A stretch of 64,000 nt of DNA, taken from assembly GCA_039583875.1 (NCBI GenBank), contig CM077147.1, positions 162,129,866 through 162,193,865 of the forward strand, given 5' to 3'. This stretch comes from Platanthera guangdongensis (taxonomy: Eukaryota > Streptophyta > Magnoliopsida > Asparagales > Orchidaceae). The position numbers were made by a program, and so were the translations under genes. Position 1 is the stretch's first letter; every line of letters begins with the position of its first letter. The notes beneath the pieces are model-generated. The model had not been told where the DNA came from. It saw only the letters and a list, made by a program, of their open reading frames with translations, and did not search any database. Shown here piece by piece: positions 23,096 to 35,429 of this stretch.

Positions 23096-25580
23096 ATGGC
23101 TCCTAATGCTAAGATAGGGTTTGGCAGTGAGTTTGTTCGCACTGGAAACGCTGAAATTTCTGATGATTTCTGAAATGTCATTCTTCTACTTGAAACCGCC
23201 GACCTCACTTTCGTTCTTAAAGAACCTTGCAACGTATTCATTCCTGACATCGAAGAGTTCTTCACAAATGCCAAGATTAATAGAAGTGGCAAGGTATTGA
23301 GAAGCATAGTCAGGAATATGAAGATAAAGATCACGACTTCTTCCCTAACAGAGTTTCTAAAATTACACTTAATTGACAAGGAAGATGACTTGGAAGAACC
23401 CGATTACTCTAGGGCCTTGTCTTTCTGTGGTCACCCAGAATCCACGACTTCCATTCGTCGACCGCATATGAATGATGAAAGCAAGCTCCTAACTGATATA
23501 CTAGGCAAGGTCCTTCTCTACACAACTCGCTCCATTGAATACATTTCCTCAGATTTCTTTGACATGATGACAACAGTAATCTGTCACAAAAATTCCAATG
23601 GTGGCAAATGATATTTGACAAGATTAAGGGAAGTATAAAAACACCAAATTATGCCAGTATCATCACCTTATATCTAAATCAAGTACACCCAGAAATTTTT
23701 GATACGTCCAAGGGTGTATCTGTTCACCACCTCAAGAAAGTCACACTGGCCTCCATCAACAGATGGGAGATAAAAATACCAAGGCCAGGACAGGCCCCAC
23801 AAGTCCCAAGAATTATATTTGATGATGAGGATAATATCCCATCTCCTCCTCACACTGATACAGCTGGCACATCTAGTGCATCTATTGAGGGGGAGCCTGC
23901 CCTTTTAGTTACAAAAAATGTACAGCATGCTAAAGTTCCAGATACATAAGTTCAAATTGATGTTCTTGCATCTCAAGTTCAAGAGAAAATTGTTGATGAT
24001 AATGTGGTAATGGAAGAAGAAGGTCAAGCTCAGTCAGATAATGAGCAGAGCACCCCTGCACATGACAATGGCTCAGGTATGAATCCTGATTCTTCCTCTG
24101 ATCATGACACTTTGTTGGATAATATACAGAGGCCATCAACAAAATGATTGAAGAACTCAATTCAGATGATCCCCTGTCCATTCCTCTGGAGAAGCCTACT
24201 ACAAAGATTACTGCACAGTCCCCTGAAACTATCCCTGAACAGACTCCTGAAGAAATTCCTCCAGAAGAAATACCTGAAGACTCACAGCCCCTGGCACATT
24301 TTGAGGGGGAGACTGAGGTTATGCAAACTGATGAAGAAGAAATTATTCCAGAGCCTGCAGAGCCTCCCATGAGGAATTTAGATTTCTCTATCCCCTCCAT
24401 TCTTGGACATGAGGGAGATGAGATTCTACCCTTCCACAGAGGCAAGAGTACAGTTGTAATTGAAGAAATCTCACCATGGTCAGTCCCTGCTCATCCTCCT
24501 CCACCTCATCCTACTGCTATTATTCCTGATGATACCCACTTGGGTAAAATTGAATCAATGCTGACAAAATAACGAGAGTACTTTGATAAGTCTCTCAAAG
24601 AAGTTACTGAAAAATTCACTGCTCTTGAAAAAGAGATGAGCAGAGGCTTTGCTGAAATACAACATAATACAGATGAGTTTAAGAGACTGCTGTAAATTGG
24701 TGGAAAGGCCATAGACCATACTATCACTAGCATTGGTCAAGTAATGGATCAATCAGTCACATTAGCCAATAATCAGATTAAACTGGAGAAGAAAACTCAA
24801 CAACACAACTTCAAGACTTGTGAAGAAGTTGGGAAGTTCAAAGAAGATGTCATAGACACCCTCTCTGTAGAAGTTAGAAAGGGGGAGGACAAAGTTAAAG
24901 AGGTTCTTGACAAGAAAATTCTTGAGATGAAAAACTAGTGGGATTCACAATTAAAGGAGATAAGTACAAATGTACAGAAACAAATTCATGCTGTAAAGTT
25001 TCATACTTATGACACTGCTGTATGGATGCATAATCAAATACTTCCAGACTTTCTAGTCAATCCAAATGAACCTCCACCTCCTCAACTTAATCCAACTGTT
25101 TGCATGCCTGCATTCTCTCCCAGACCAGAACATTATGAAGCTCCTCCTATAGACTACTCTCATATATGGACTTCTGATATACAAGAGCATCCTCAGGAGA
25201 TTCCTCCTGAAGTGCAAATACCAAAAAGAAGGAAGTATGGTGAGGGTGCCTCTGCCAGCCGATCCATTCCAAGTCATGATGCTGAGAAAACAAAAGCACA
25301 AGAATTTGCCGGAGTGTGGAGCCCAACCTCCAAGTCACTTATTCTTGAGACTCTAAAGTTGGTGGTAGATTACAATGAAGACAGAAATGTTCATTACAGT
25401 CCCCGGGAGTGCAACCGGTATGAAAAACTTTTAACTAAAAGGAGGATCTATGATAGAGAATATGACAGAAACAATCCCAAAGCTCCTCCTAAACCTGCTA
25501 AGTACTACCTCAAGCCATACATCTATCAAAAGAGACAGCAAGAAAAGAAAGAAAGACATCAACAACATCAATTCAAATGA
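23096..25580 (+). pseudogene. Sirevirus env-like ORF (element B)
   Basis: Starts ATGGCTCCTAATGC at 23096. Open pieces continue at 23297-23611, 23608-23949, 24144-24572, 24744-24938 and 25026-25580, with early stops (first at 23171) and at least two frame changes. Intact, it would be roughly 800 residues. It has an N-terminal globular region (DILGKVLLYTTRSIEYISSDFF), a long Pro/Glu-rich acidic middle (PETIPEQTPEEIPPEEIPED), a helical segment predicted as coiled coil (24590-24940), and a basic C-terminus ending KERHQQHQFK. I see no clear signal peptide or membrane helix, so an envelope function is not supported. Function unknown. Homologous pieces are in element C at 13541-15339 and 27525-28060. 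Confidence 0.8.
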
Positions 25581-25638
25581 TTGGAAATTAGCCATAGTAT
25601 AGAATTTTGTGGATCTGGACACTTCTATGGACATACTA

Positions 25639-25640
<2 letters not shown>

Positions 25641-25726
<86 letters not shown>
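25641..25726. repeat. (AT)n microsatellite
   Basis: About 43 uninterrupted TA dinucleotides lie 120 bp upstream of the polypurine tract of element B. They can form an AT hairpin. The exact length may be affected by assembly. Confidence 0.95.
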
Positions 25727-25731
<5 letters not shown>

Positions 25732-25848
25732 GAATTTTGATGATATATTATTTCACATTTATCATTGAAATTACTATTGTGTTTGTTAGTAGATTCTTTT
25801 AATTATTTTTAAAATAATTCACCTTAGTGTAGAGGGTTCAGACTTCTA

Positions 25849-25863
25849 CAAAAAGGGGGAGAT
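25849..25863 (+). other. Element B polypurine tract
   Basis: CAAAAAGGGGGAGAT directly precedes the TGTTGGG start of the 3' LTR. This is the conserved Sirevirus tract. Confidence 0.9.
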
Positions 25864-27519
25864 TGTTGGGTATTGTATGCACAATAACCCAGATTTGTGT
25901 GAAGTCACCCTTGAACTAAGATAAATTAAGTATGTATTTGATGCCTTTCTCTAGTTGAATGTTTGCAGGTCTTTATTGCTAAGTGTAGACCAATGTCAGT
26001 TTACAATGAGTCACTTAACACTGGACCATGTAATATAATCCCTCATTGTGTGATCCATGGTGTTGACTTATGTGTAACCTCTCTATTGAGATGCACTTCA
26101 TTTTCAAGTACTAAAGCATAGAAGAAAGGAAGTGTTGTTGGTCCTAGAACAAAGAAGAAAATTTTGCTATGTCCATTTTTCGAAAAGAAGCTTGTTTTTC
26201 GAAAGGTCTAGGTAAATTTCTCGATAAAGCATAATTATTTTCGAGAAACAGAAAGACTTTTCAAAAAACTCTCTAAAAACTTCTAAGTTTTCTTTTTCGA
26301 AAAATACCCTGTTGATTACGAGAAAAAGCAAAGTTCATTTTTCGAAAAGAAGTATTGTTTTCGAAAAATTCAAATTCATTCTTCGAAAAAAAAAGTTGTT
26401 TTCGAAAAGTCAAAGTTCATTTTTCGATAACTGGTTCCTCAGTTCAGAGAATTCTGCGTGAAGTCTTTTTCGAAAAGGCTAAGCTATTTCTCGATAAAAA
26501 CTTATTCTTTTCGAAAAATTCAAGATGTCTTTCAAAGAATACAGTTGCAGAAAACTCAAAGGTCATAATTCGTCAAACGGATTTCTTTCATTCATCGAAT
26601 GAGATTTCATTTGTCAAACGAGAATTCATAATTCGTCGAACGTATTTCCTTCATTCGCCGAACGGGAATTCATAATTTGTCGAACGGATTTCTTTCATTC
26701 ATCGAACAGGACTTCAATTCGTCGAACGGAATTTCAAATGTTAATCTGAGTTTAAGATGATTAATTATCATTCCTTAAAAGTTTTCAGACCGTTAGAAGA
26801 AGTTCTATATAAAGTCTTGTCAATGATTTCTCTAACCCTAATCATAATAGAAAATCAGAATCACCGCAAGTGCAAGATCGGAAAAAGCCGCACGCCGTCA
26901 TCTCCATTCTTCTCTGAAGCATCTTTCTCGATCCAGCGATTCAACAAAGAATAGATTTGACAAGATCACAGTTTCCAGATTCTTCAATCATTCATTTGAT
27001 TGCGTCGGATCTCAAGAATTTCAGATCGTGTTCTCTCAAGATTTCTTCCTCAACATCTTCTTCAAGAATTTCAGTTTTTCAAGATGGAAGAAGAATGAAG
27101 ATTTCAGATCTGGAAGTTAAATTTTCACTTTATTTGCAAAATTTATTTCAACTCTTGTAGGTGATTTGTCTCTGAGATTGTAGGAAAAATATTCTTCCGA
27201 GTGTAGATCCCGTTTTGGGGGATCGAGTTTGTAGGAGTGTGTTAACTCCGAGTTGTAGCAGCGTTGCTCCGAGGTAAAGGATTGTTCTAATCCAAGATAT
27301 AGTGAAGTAGTCAAGGCTAGCTGTGGTGCTAGATTGGTGAGGTGGAGAGTGGATGTACCCAAGATTGGGGAACCACTATAATTCCTCGTGTCATCTGGTT
27401 TGTGCTTGATTTCTTGTTGTGTTAACCTCTCTCAAATTTTTATTCCGCAAAAGATGCAGATCTCACCTATTCACCCCCTCCCCCTCTAGGTGATTTAGGT
27501 AGATAATTAGATACTTTCA
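25864..27519 (+). repeat. Element B 3' LTR
   Basis: 1656 bp, closely matching 15345-16988 throughout, with the same TTCGAA and TCGAACG clusters. A CCCCCTCCCC run near the end is longer than in the 5' copy. Confidence 0.95.
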
Positions 27520-27524
27520 ATTGT

Positions 27525-28060
27525 TGCCAGTAACCTAAACATGTCTCATGTAACGTAACCGTGAGAACCGGTATTGCATAGAAATACCTTCCCGAGAATG
27601 TCAGTTAACAATTTTCTTTCACCGTTCATCTCCTTCCTTGAAATTGTAGTAGTTTTCTTCTCTAAATCGCAGAAAAATAGAGCTCGATTGTAGTCTTCAT
27701 CAGTTAGCTCGTCGTCTTCCTTTACTTTCGGCATCCACAGAAATTGATTTAGAAACTTCAGCCTCATTTGAACCTCAAAATTCCAAACACTGCTTTTGAT
27801 CAAGGATGCTTCGTGTTCCAGCTCTATATTCTTGTAAAATTCAAGAACCTCTTTGTCCAGTACTTGACATTCTTTCTACAAAAAGAACGATAATCCAGTG
27901 ATTTCCAGGAGTAGAATAATGTTGTGAAATTCATCCGACGTGCCGGCAAACCCTGACTTAACGAGCTCTCCTCCAACTTGAAGATTAACCGCTCCTCTTC
28001 AAGCCATTCAGAGAACTAGAGAAGATACAACTGGAGATAACGATCGAGCAGCGGAGAAAT
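27525..28060 (-). pseudogene. Sirevirus env-like ORF of element C, N-terminal part
   Basis: The minus strand (27803-27546) reads NGERKLLTDILGKVFLCNTGSHGYV, matching NDESKLLTDILGKVLLYTTRSIEYI of element B. Further upstream the frame is decayed but still alignable (a CRKNVKYWTKRFLNF segment). It is the half of the env-like ORF to the right of the element B insertion. The other half is at 13541-15339. Confidence 0.75.
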
Positions 28061-28439
28061 GAAGGGACAGTTGCACAGATTGACGGAGGGCTTCGTGAAG
28101 TTTGCGTGAAGTCTCGTAATGCTTTTTAAAACACTTATATAGATATTTTATTTTTCAGAAATCGAAGAGGCTCGTAGCTTTAAATATTTGATAAAGATTC
28201 TTCGAATCCAATAATAAATAAAGTCTGGATAAGTACATTCATCGAATGCTCATGTGAGTGCTTATGAAGTTCATCGACAGGACTCATGATGTTTCGTCGA
28301 TTCATTAAAAACACTTGAGTTCTTCTGATTTATTTTACGAGTATTTGTGTGAATTTGAAGAGAATTTCTTCACTTGGACAGATTTCTCAAATTTCATCAA
28401 TGCTTCATGATTCCTTATTGAGCATTCCAAGTTCCATTT

Positions 28440-29910
28440 TGAAGAAAGGGAACTTGTATTCATCCAGCGGGTTCATGAAAATATCTGCAATATGCTTGTC
28501 TATTGAAACATATTAAAGATTTATGTCCTTGTTCTCCACATGCTTTCGGATGAAGTGATAGTGCATCTCGATATGCTTTGCCCGATTTTGGGAGACTGGA
28601 TTGTTAGCAATTGCTATAACACTAGATGAGTTGCAGAATATTGGAACCTCCTTCAATTTCATGTTATAGTCTTCAAGTTGGTTCCTTATCTCGATAAGTT
28701 GTGCGAAACAACTGCCTACAGAGATGTACTCAGACTCAGCAGTTGAAATTGCCACACAATTTTTCTTCTTGCTACTCTATGAGATAAGCCTCCTTCCAAG
28801 AAATTGACAAGTTCCAGAAGTGTTTTTCTTGTCATTCCTGCTTCCTGCAAAGTAAGAATTTGAAAAACCAATCAGCTCGCAGTAATTACTTCTTGGATAT
28901 CATAAGCCAATGTATCTTAAAATCCTCTTTGTAGTGACGTAATGTGATTCCTTAGAGTTCACCTGAAACCTAGCACATACACACGTTGAAAACATTTTAT
29001 CTAGTCGACTAGCAGTAAGGTAGAGCAAAGATCCAACTATGCTTTTGTACTTGATTTCATCAAAAGGTTTCCCTTTTTCATCCTTGTCCAGAGACATATT
29101 TAAACCCATTAGAGTCCTCATAGAGGTTGCATTCTACATTCCGAATTTCTTATGTAATCCTTGGTCAACTTCATCTGAGAGATGAAAATTCCATCTTCAA
29201 ATTGTTTCACCTGAAACCCTAAGAAATACTTCATCTCATCCATACTGCTCATTTCAAATTTCCCTTGCATCAAGTTAGAATTTTTTTTGCAAAGGTTGTC
29301 ATATGTACATCCAAATATAATATCATCGACATATATTTGTACTAGAGAAATCTTGTCTTTTACTTTCCTAAAAAATAATGTCTTATCTGTCCTTCCTCTC
29401 GAAAACTTATTTTGAAGAAAAAGCTAGATAGTGTCTCATACCAAGCTCTAGGAGCTTGTTTTAAACCATATAAAGCTTTATTCTTGAAATAAACATGATT
29501 AAGAAAGGTTGGAATGACAAAACCTGGGGGTTATTCCACGTAAACTTCCTCATTTAAATTACCATTGAGGAAGGCTGACTTCACATCCATTTGGTAGACT
29601 TTAAAACCTTTGTGCGCAGCATATTTTATGAACAATCCAATTTCTTCATGTCTGTCCATTGCAGCAAAAGTTTGATCAAAGTCAATTCCATCTTCTTGTC
29701 GGTAACATTTAGCTACAAATCTGTCTTTATTCTTTATAATAACTCCAGTTTTGTCCAGCTTATTTCTGTAGACCCATTTCATTCCTATAATATTTTGACC
29801 TTTGGGCCTTGGTGCTAGCTCCCACACCTTGCACCTTTAAAATTGATTAAGCTCTTCTTGTAATGCTACGATCCATGAAGCATCCTTATTTGCTTCTTCG
29901 AACTTCTTCG
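28440..29910 (-). pseudogene. Sirevirus reverse transcriptase and RNase H (element C)
   Basis: In minus direction RT starts near 29900 with [22 protein letters not shown], then [18 protein letters not shown] (29620-29545). The YVDD region near 29330 reads as a decayed LVQIYVDDIIFG. 29121-28900 holds SLLYLTASR...ESHYVTTKRILRY. RNase H (28755-28513) has AISTAESEYISVGSCF and HIEMHYHFIRKHVENKD. Stops and frameshifts separate the pieces. Sequence is close to element B but clearly a different family, since LTRs and protein both differ. Confidence 0.85.
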
Positions 29911-30059
29911 GTTCAATCTAGGAAAGAAAACTCAAGTGTGCAGCTTTGTTAGCTGTATCTCTTCTTGTTATAACTCCTTCACTAGGATATCCAATGATCA
30001 AATCAATGGGGTGATCTCTTGAATGTCTGATCACTAGATTCCTTATAGTGCGACTAAAA

Positions 30060-31520
30060 GGATCTATTTCTTATGGTGCACATTCTTCAACTTGATTCTC
30101 TTCATCTTCAATGAAGTTTGGAGTGTTGACTTTGATGGAACTTTAGAGATCTTCTTTGACTGCTTCTTCTAAGTTTAGCTCTTTTAACTTTGAACCAGCA
30201 TATTAAATAAAAATATTAGAAGAGCTGCTATGAAGCATACTCATACCATCAATATAATATTGATAGATTCTTCTACAACCAAGGTTTTCTTATTAAAAAT
30301 CTCATGTCTTACTAGCTACTATATCTTACGAAAGTACCGTTAAAATATTTTTCACTAAACTTAGTTTTTGATACTTCCCGTTATTAAGTATGAAGCATTT
30401 GCATACAAAATTCTAAAGTAAGATATTGTCGATTTTCTGTCTTTCAAAAGTTCATAAGGTGTCTTACGATGATTCTTGTTGATTAAGGCTCTGTTTTGCA
30501 CGTGACAAGCTTTATTGACAACTTCTGCCCAGAATTACGCTGGTAATGAAGAGTCATTCAACATTGTGGTACTTGCCACAATGAGTGTTCTATTCTTTCT
30601 CATGATAACTCCATTTTATTTTAGAGTACGAGGAGAGGAAAACTCATGAAAGATAACTAGGCTTACACAAAACTTTGTCATATCACCAGACTCAAATTCT
30701 ATTCCATGGTCACTTCTGATTTTTACCACAGAACAGTTCAATTCATTCTATATCTGTCTTACAAAGCTAGTGAAAGAGTCAACGGTATCTGACTTTTGTT
30801 TCAGAAAGAATACATATGCAAAACATAAGTAGTCATCAACAATAACCAATGTGTAAGTTTTACCTCATAAACTACGGACATACATAAGACTGAATAAGTC
30901 CATATGAAGCAGATATAAGCATCTGGAAGAATCATTGGCAATAATGCTTTTAAAAGTATCCACTGTCTGCTTACCTATCTAGCATGTGTGGCACTGTCTC
31001 TCTTTAACGCACTTAATATAGGGTGCATCAAGCACTAAGTTGTGAGAGAATAACATACTTATAGTTTTGAAATTAATATATTTTAATCTCTTTAAACAGA
31101 TGCACTATCTTTTGCCAAAAATCACCCTGGTGTAGAAGACTCTAAGCAAAGAAAATTAAGACAAAATATTTCTATTCTGAGTGCCTGATAAAATAGTTTC
31201 TGAGTTAACATACGACTTTATCAAACACTTATCCTTGTAGAACTCAACCATATAATCTTTATCACATAATTGACTTATGCTTATGAGATTATGATATAAT
31301 CTCTCAACATAAGTCACGTCTGTGAAAGAGACTATACCGTTGGAAATCATACAGTAGTCTTTTGTGATTCTTCTATCAGATCCGCCAAAAATAACTTTTG
31401 GGCCGTCTTTGACTGAAGTGAAATTTTGTAGAAGGCTTCTTGTTCCGATCATATGCTTGGAACAACCATTGTCCAAATACCAGATAAGATTTTTATTAGC
31501 CTTTGGACATACCTGCATTC
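30060..31520 (-). pseudogene. Sirevirus protease and integrase (element C)
   Basis: 31518-31156 encodes the protease loop LIWYLDNGCSKHM, where the D-S-G triad has become D-N-G, then the pre-integrase segment NLISISQLCDKDYMVEF. Integrase itself (31100-30350) is heavily decayed. Remnants of the zinc region and of HNG(V)MRKNRT-type words can be followed only by alignment with element B. Confidence 0.75.
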
Positions 31521-32139
31521 ACAGATTAAACACCCTTAGGAACTCAAATAGTTTTGGGTCATTGGTTCCGTGTTAGATAAACACCACTAGGAATGTTAAC
31601 ATTGCGAGGGGTCATTTTTGCATTATTAACTAGAAATGTATTATAATTAATAGAATTGAACCAACAATTTATGGCGAAATGACCAACTTTGTCACAACAC
31701 TAATAGTCAAATCTGTTGTACCTTCTTTTATTCTTTGGTCTCACCTTTTGAATGGGAGGTCTGGCAGGAGCTATTGATCTAGAAGTAAAAGCCTCATGAG
31801 AACAACATACGCTCAACTTCTTTGTCTCATATGACTTTTTAACATGTTTGACATTCATTATTTTCTTATCATACAATCCATGAATAAATGGACGATGATG
31901 CTTAAGTATGATCTCTTCATGAGATGCCTTGAGAGCACTTGTTCCAAGATTTATGGGACGGCTCCAACCTTGGTTATTCTTGATAGTGGCAACGTGCGTT
32001 GGTCTAGAAAAATGACTGTAGGATGTTTCAAAGTCATACTGATTTATTGGAAAAACTACCTTCTTGAGGGAAGGTTGACTTTGAGGAGCCTTCCCTTTAT
32101 CCTTTACATCATTATATCTAATGCTACCCTTCTTAGAGG

Positions 32140-33790
32140 CTAAAAATCCATCAATGGGAGGAAAGACAGTCTTTGGCTTCGAGAAGCTTTCTCAAGCTTC
32201 CTTTCAGTTAATAACTTTTCTTCTATTTCATTTATGAACTTCTTTTTCAGACTTACTAACTCAGTAAAGCATTCCAGTTACTCTTTCAAGATTGAATTTC
32301 GACTCTGAGAGGGGTCAATCTCTCAATTTCCTCCCTCAGTTCATATTCCAATGCCTTAAGAGAGATAATCTCTTTGGCTTGAGATTTGACCACCTTACGA
32401 CATTTGTCAAATCCCTTCAGTAATGTTCTATCCTGCACCATTAAGTCTGAATCCTCCTCAGATGAGTACTCTTCATGACGATCGCAGATTTTATCAGTTG
32501 CAGACATAGGAGTATGCGAATTTACCTTCTCACTATATTGGGAGTCACAGTTATCCTCATCGGTATATACCATAAGCCCAAAATAGGTTTCTTCATCCGA
32601 GCTTGACTCACTTGAGTCACTATCGCTGAAAGTCTTCTTCTTAGCGATGAAGCTCTTTCTTTTTTTTATTTTTGCCTTTGAAGGATCTCTTTTCTTCTTT
32701 CTTGGATCCATCCCACTTTTTATGTGGGCAGTCGGTGATTATGTTCCCTGGCTTATTACAATAATAACAAAGTATGTCAGAAGAAACGTGTTTGTTCTAT
32801 TTTGATTTATACTTGTCGTTGTTGTTGTAGCTCTTCTTGTGATGATCACCGTCACAACTTGACCTTCTGTGATCAGATGAAGATGACTGATTTTTCATTT
32901 GCCTCCATTTACTGAGCATTCTCTTAAACTGCCTGGAGAGTAACAAAAACTCTTCATCTGACATTTCAGAACTAGAGGTGCTTGACTCTGAATCTTCATA
33001 TTAATTTGAAGTTTGTGTCCTTACTGGTGACACAACTCTGTTTTTCCTTGACCCTTCGACCTTCAGTGCTACATACTTCTTTCTTACTAAAGTCCTTCTT
33101 CCCTCTTCTTCTGCTTTTCCGGTGTTAAGTTGCAGCTCATGAGAAAGCATCTTCCCAAACAGGTTTTGTGGCTCTATCTTAGCCAGATTTCCAAACTCCC
33201 TTATAACACAATCCTTAATATCTCATTCTTTGGTCAAGGATCTCAAGAATTTGTCATTGAGTTCATCAGTAGTAAACACATGACCATAATTTCATAGGTC
33301 GTTGACGATCTTAAAGAACTTTTTGTAGCAGTCAGAAATAGTGCCCCTCTTATCTTGCGTAAAAGCCTCATATTCCAGATTTGAGCAAGGATTTCCTATC
33401 ATCTCTAACTTCCTATGTTCCTTCCATAAAAACAATTATAGATTTCCACATCTCATTAGCATACTTACAGTGGATTAAATTTTGCAACATCGAATCGTCT
33501 ACCGCACTAGCAATGATGTTCTTCGCCTTCTTATCCAAAGGGACAAGAACAATCTCAACTTTGTTCAAGTCTATCGTCTTTTTTGGAACCATCAGATTAG
33601 GATCAATTATTGACGGAGTCATAGGAACATACAGACCTACTTTAACAATTATGAAGATTATGGGATCACAAGCTTCCATGAAGAATTTTACTTTCCTTCC
33701 ACATAAAGAAATTTTCCTTGGAGCACACCACCGGCTTCATCGAGGATAAATCCTTGCTCTTGTCCATTCCAGGCATGTTTATCACTTTTA
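32140..33790 (-). pseudogene. Sirevirus gag (element C)
   Basis: 33679-33413 holds the capsid-like region (DPIIFIIVKVGLYVPMTPS, KKAKNIIASAVDDSMLQNLIHC), matching element B closely. The zinc knuckle near 32770-32725 reads CYYCNKPGNIITDC: the ligand His is Asn. 32711-32286 holds the Lys/Ser-rich acidic segment and the start of the coiled coil (CRKVVKSQAKEIISLKALE). The gene is broken by stops. Its knuckle is damaged at a different ligand from that of B. Confidence 0.85.
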
Positions 33791-33841
33791 ACAAATAGAT
33801 TGGGATCTGTTGAAGGTGTTAACCTTTTAACGAACAACCTA

Positions 33842-33853
33842 ACTCTGATACCA
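33842..33853 (-). other. Element C primer binding site
   Basis: On the minus strand TGGTATCAGAGT lies two bases after the 5' LTR end, the same spacing as in element B. Confidence 0.9.
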
Positions 33854-33855
33854 AT

Positions 33856-35424
33856 TAAAAGTATCTAGTCGTTAACCTAAATCACCTAAAGGGGCGTTAA
33901 TAGGTGAATCTTGTGGCTTTTAGCGAAATTAAAAATTTTAAAAAACAAAGCACACAAAATAAAAGATCACAACACAGTACATACACAAGAATTTATAGTG
34001 GTTCCCAGAAGATGGGTATGTCCACTTTCCCGCCTCGCCTATCTAGCATTTCGGGCAAGACTCGGCTACTTCACCAAAACTCAGATTATAAAAATCTTAC
34101 ATTCGGAGTATCCAACTCCGGCAATCTCGGAGAACAACCTCTCCTACACTCGATCCTTCAACATGAATCTACAAAAAACTCAGAAGAAACAATTTCCTAA
34201 AAAGCAATAGAAAAATAATTTGATTGAAAACAATCTTCTTTTTAGATCTAAAAACAACACTTCCTCATTGCGTGAAAGCTTTGTCTGAAATCGTGATGAA
34301 AAAGAAGGATCTAAAACATGAAAACAAAGATCTGATCTTGAGAAGTGACAGATCTCTGAAAGTATTTGAATCTGAAATCACGAGATCGATCAAGTCTTCT
34401 CTTGCAGAAGGGATTGCGAATCAAAAGTTTTGTCGGCAACGATGTTTTTTGTAAAACTAAATTTTAATTCTTGAATGTTTATGGCAATTTATGATTAGAC
34501 TAGTGATTAGGGTTTTTCTGAAAGTACCTATTGACTATTTATAGGTGATTCCTCACTAACGACTAGATTTCTAACTCAGTTCTACCCTCCACATGTACTG
34601 TATATGGAGGAAGCCCTAAATGTAGAAACCCATCAAAAATGAAAACGAAAACTGTTTAAGTATAAACTGAAATAATTCGTCGAGACCTTGCGTGAACTCT
34701 CAAGACCACTTGATGAACCAGTCAAAACCACTTGAGAAAGAGATTGCGTGATGTATTTGGACTTCACGAGACCTTTCGACGAATTACATGAGAGCTCTCG
34801 AGAGTACTCGACGAATATTTTGAGTACACGATGAACTTTTTGAGTATACGATGAATTAACTTTAACTAGCTAAGTGTTCAAACTATCTCTGCAACCTTAA
34901 AGCAGTTTACATGAACTCTCAAGAGTACTCGACGAATTTCACGAGTACTGACGTAAGTACTCGACGAATTCGTCGAGTACATACGAGAGGTCTAAGCTGC
35001 TTTAACTTAGCTATTTTGGGCCACAGTTCTCAGTGATTTCTCATGTACTCCCGAGATCACTCAACGAATCCCGCGAGTACTTACGTCAGTTCTCGATGAA
35101 TTTCATGAGCGCTCATGAGACTACTCGACAAAGTTACTTAGTAAATTCTGAAACTTCTGAATAAAAAATTTCTTTGGGATGCTAGAGTTGAAGTACGCCA
35201 CATTAGAGAGATTATACATGGGTCAACACAATGTTTTATAAAATGAAGAATTACTTTACATAGAACTATATTTGGAGACTCATTGTAACCTGACAATGGT
35301 TTGTACTTTGCAATTAAGATCTACACCACACATAACTAAAATGAACATCAAATACATACTCAATTCAGCTTAGTTCAAGGGATACTGCTTCAAATCAGAG
35401 TTATTGTGGATACAATACCCAACA
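33856..35424 (-). repeat. Element C 5' LTR
   Basis: 1569 bp. On the minus strand it starts TGTTGGGTATTGTATCC and ends TACTTTTA, where the expected CA end is mutated to TA. It pairs with 7555-7643 plus 12221-13521. A cluster of CTCGACGAATT palindromes is at 34680-35135. Confidence 0.9.
34680..35135. repeat. Palindromic repeat cluster in C 5' LTR
   Basis: Variants of GAGTACTCGACGAATT and GACGAATTCGTCGAGTAC recur about every 20-45 bp, the same set as at 12830-13230. CGACGAATTCGTCG at 34961-34974 is a perfect palindrome. Confidence 0.8.
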
Positions 35425-35429
35425 AGAAG
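35425..35429. other. Target site duplication of C, right
   Basis: AGAAG matches 7550-7554 exactly. Confidence 0.9.

Larger units (their letters stand above)
15345..27519 (+). mobile_element. Element B: Sirevirus-type copia retrotransposon
   Basis: This is a 12.2-kb plus-strand element. It has LTRs of about 1.65 kb (15345-16988, 25864-27519), an initiator-Met primer site, gag, pol, an extra env-like ORF, an (AT)n microsatellite and a polypurine tract. Both LTRs start TGTTGGGTATT and end TACTTTCA. The order and the long spacer after pol are typical of Sireviruses. It sits inside the env-like ORF of the related but distinct element C, in opposite orientation. Stops in every ORF show it is defective. 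Confidence 0.95.
7555..35424 (-). mobile_element. Element C: Sirevirus-type copia retrotransposon, interrupted twice
   Basis: This is a full-length minus-strand element with a perfect AGAAG duplication. In its own reading direction it has a 5' LTR (35424-33856), primer site, gag, pol, an env-like ORF, a polypurine tract and a 3' LTR. The 3' LTR is split by element A (7644-12215) and the env-like ORF is split by element B (15345-27519). After removal of both inserts it is about 11 kb, normal for Sireviruses, which also typically have long LTRs and an extra ORF after pol. Many stops and frameshifts make it a dead copy. It is older than A and B, because both are inside it. Confidence 0.9.
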
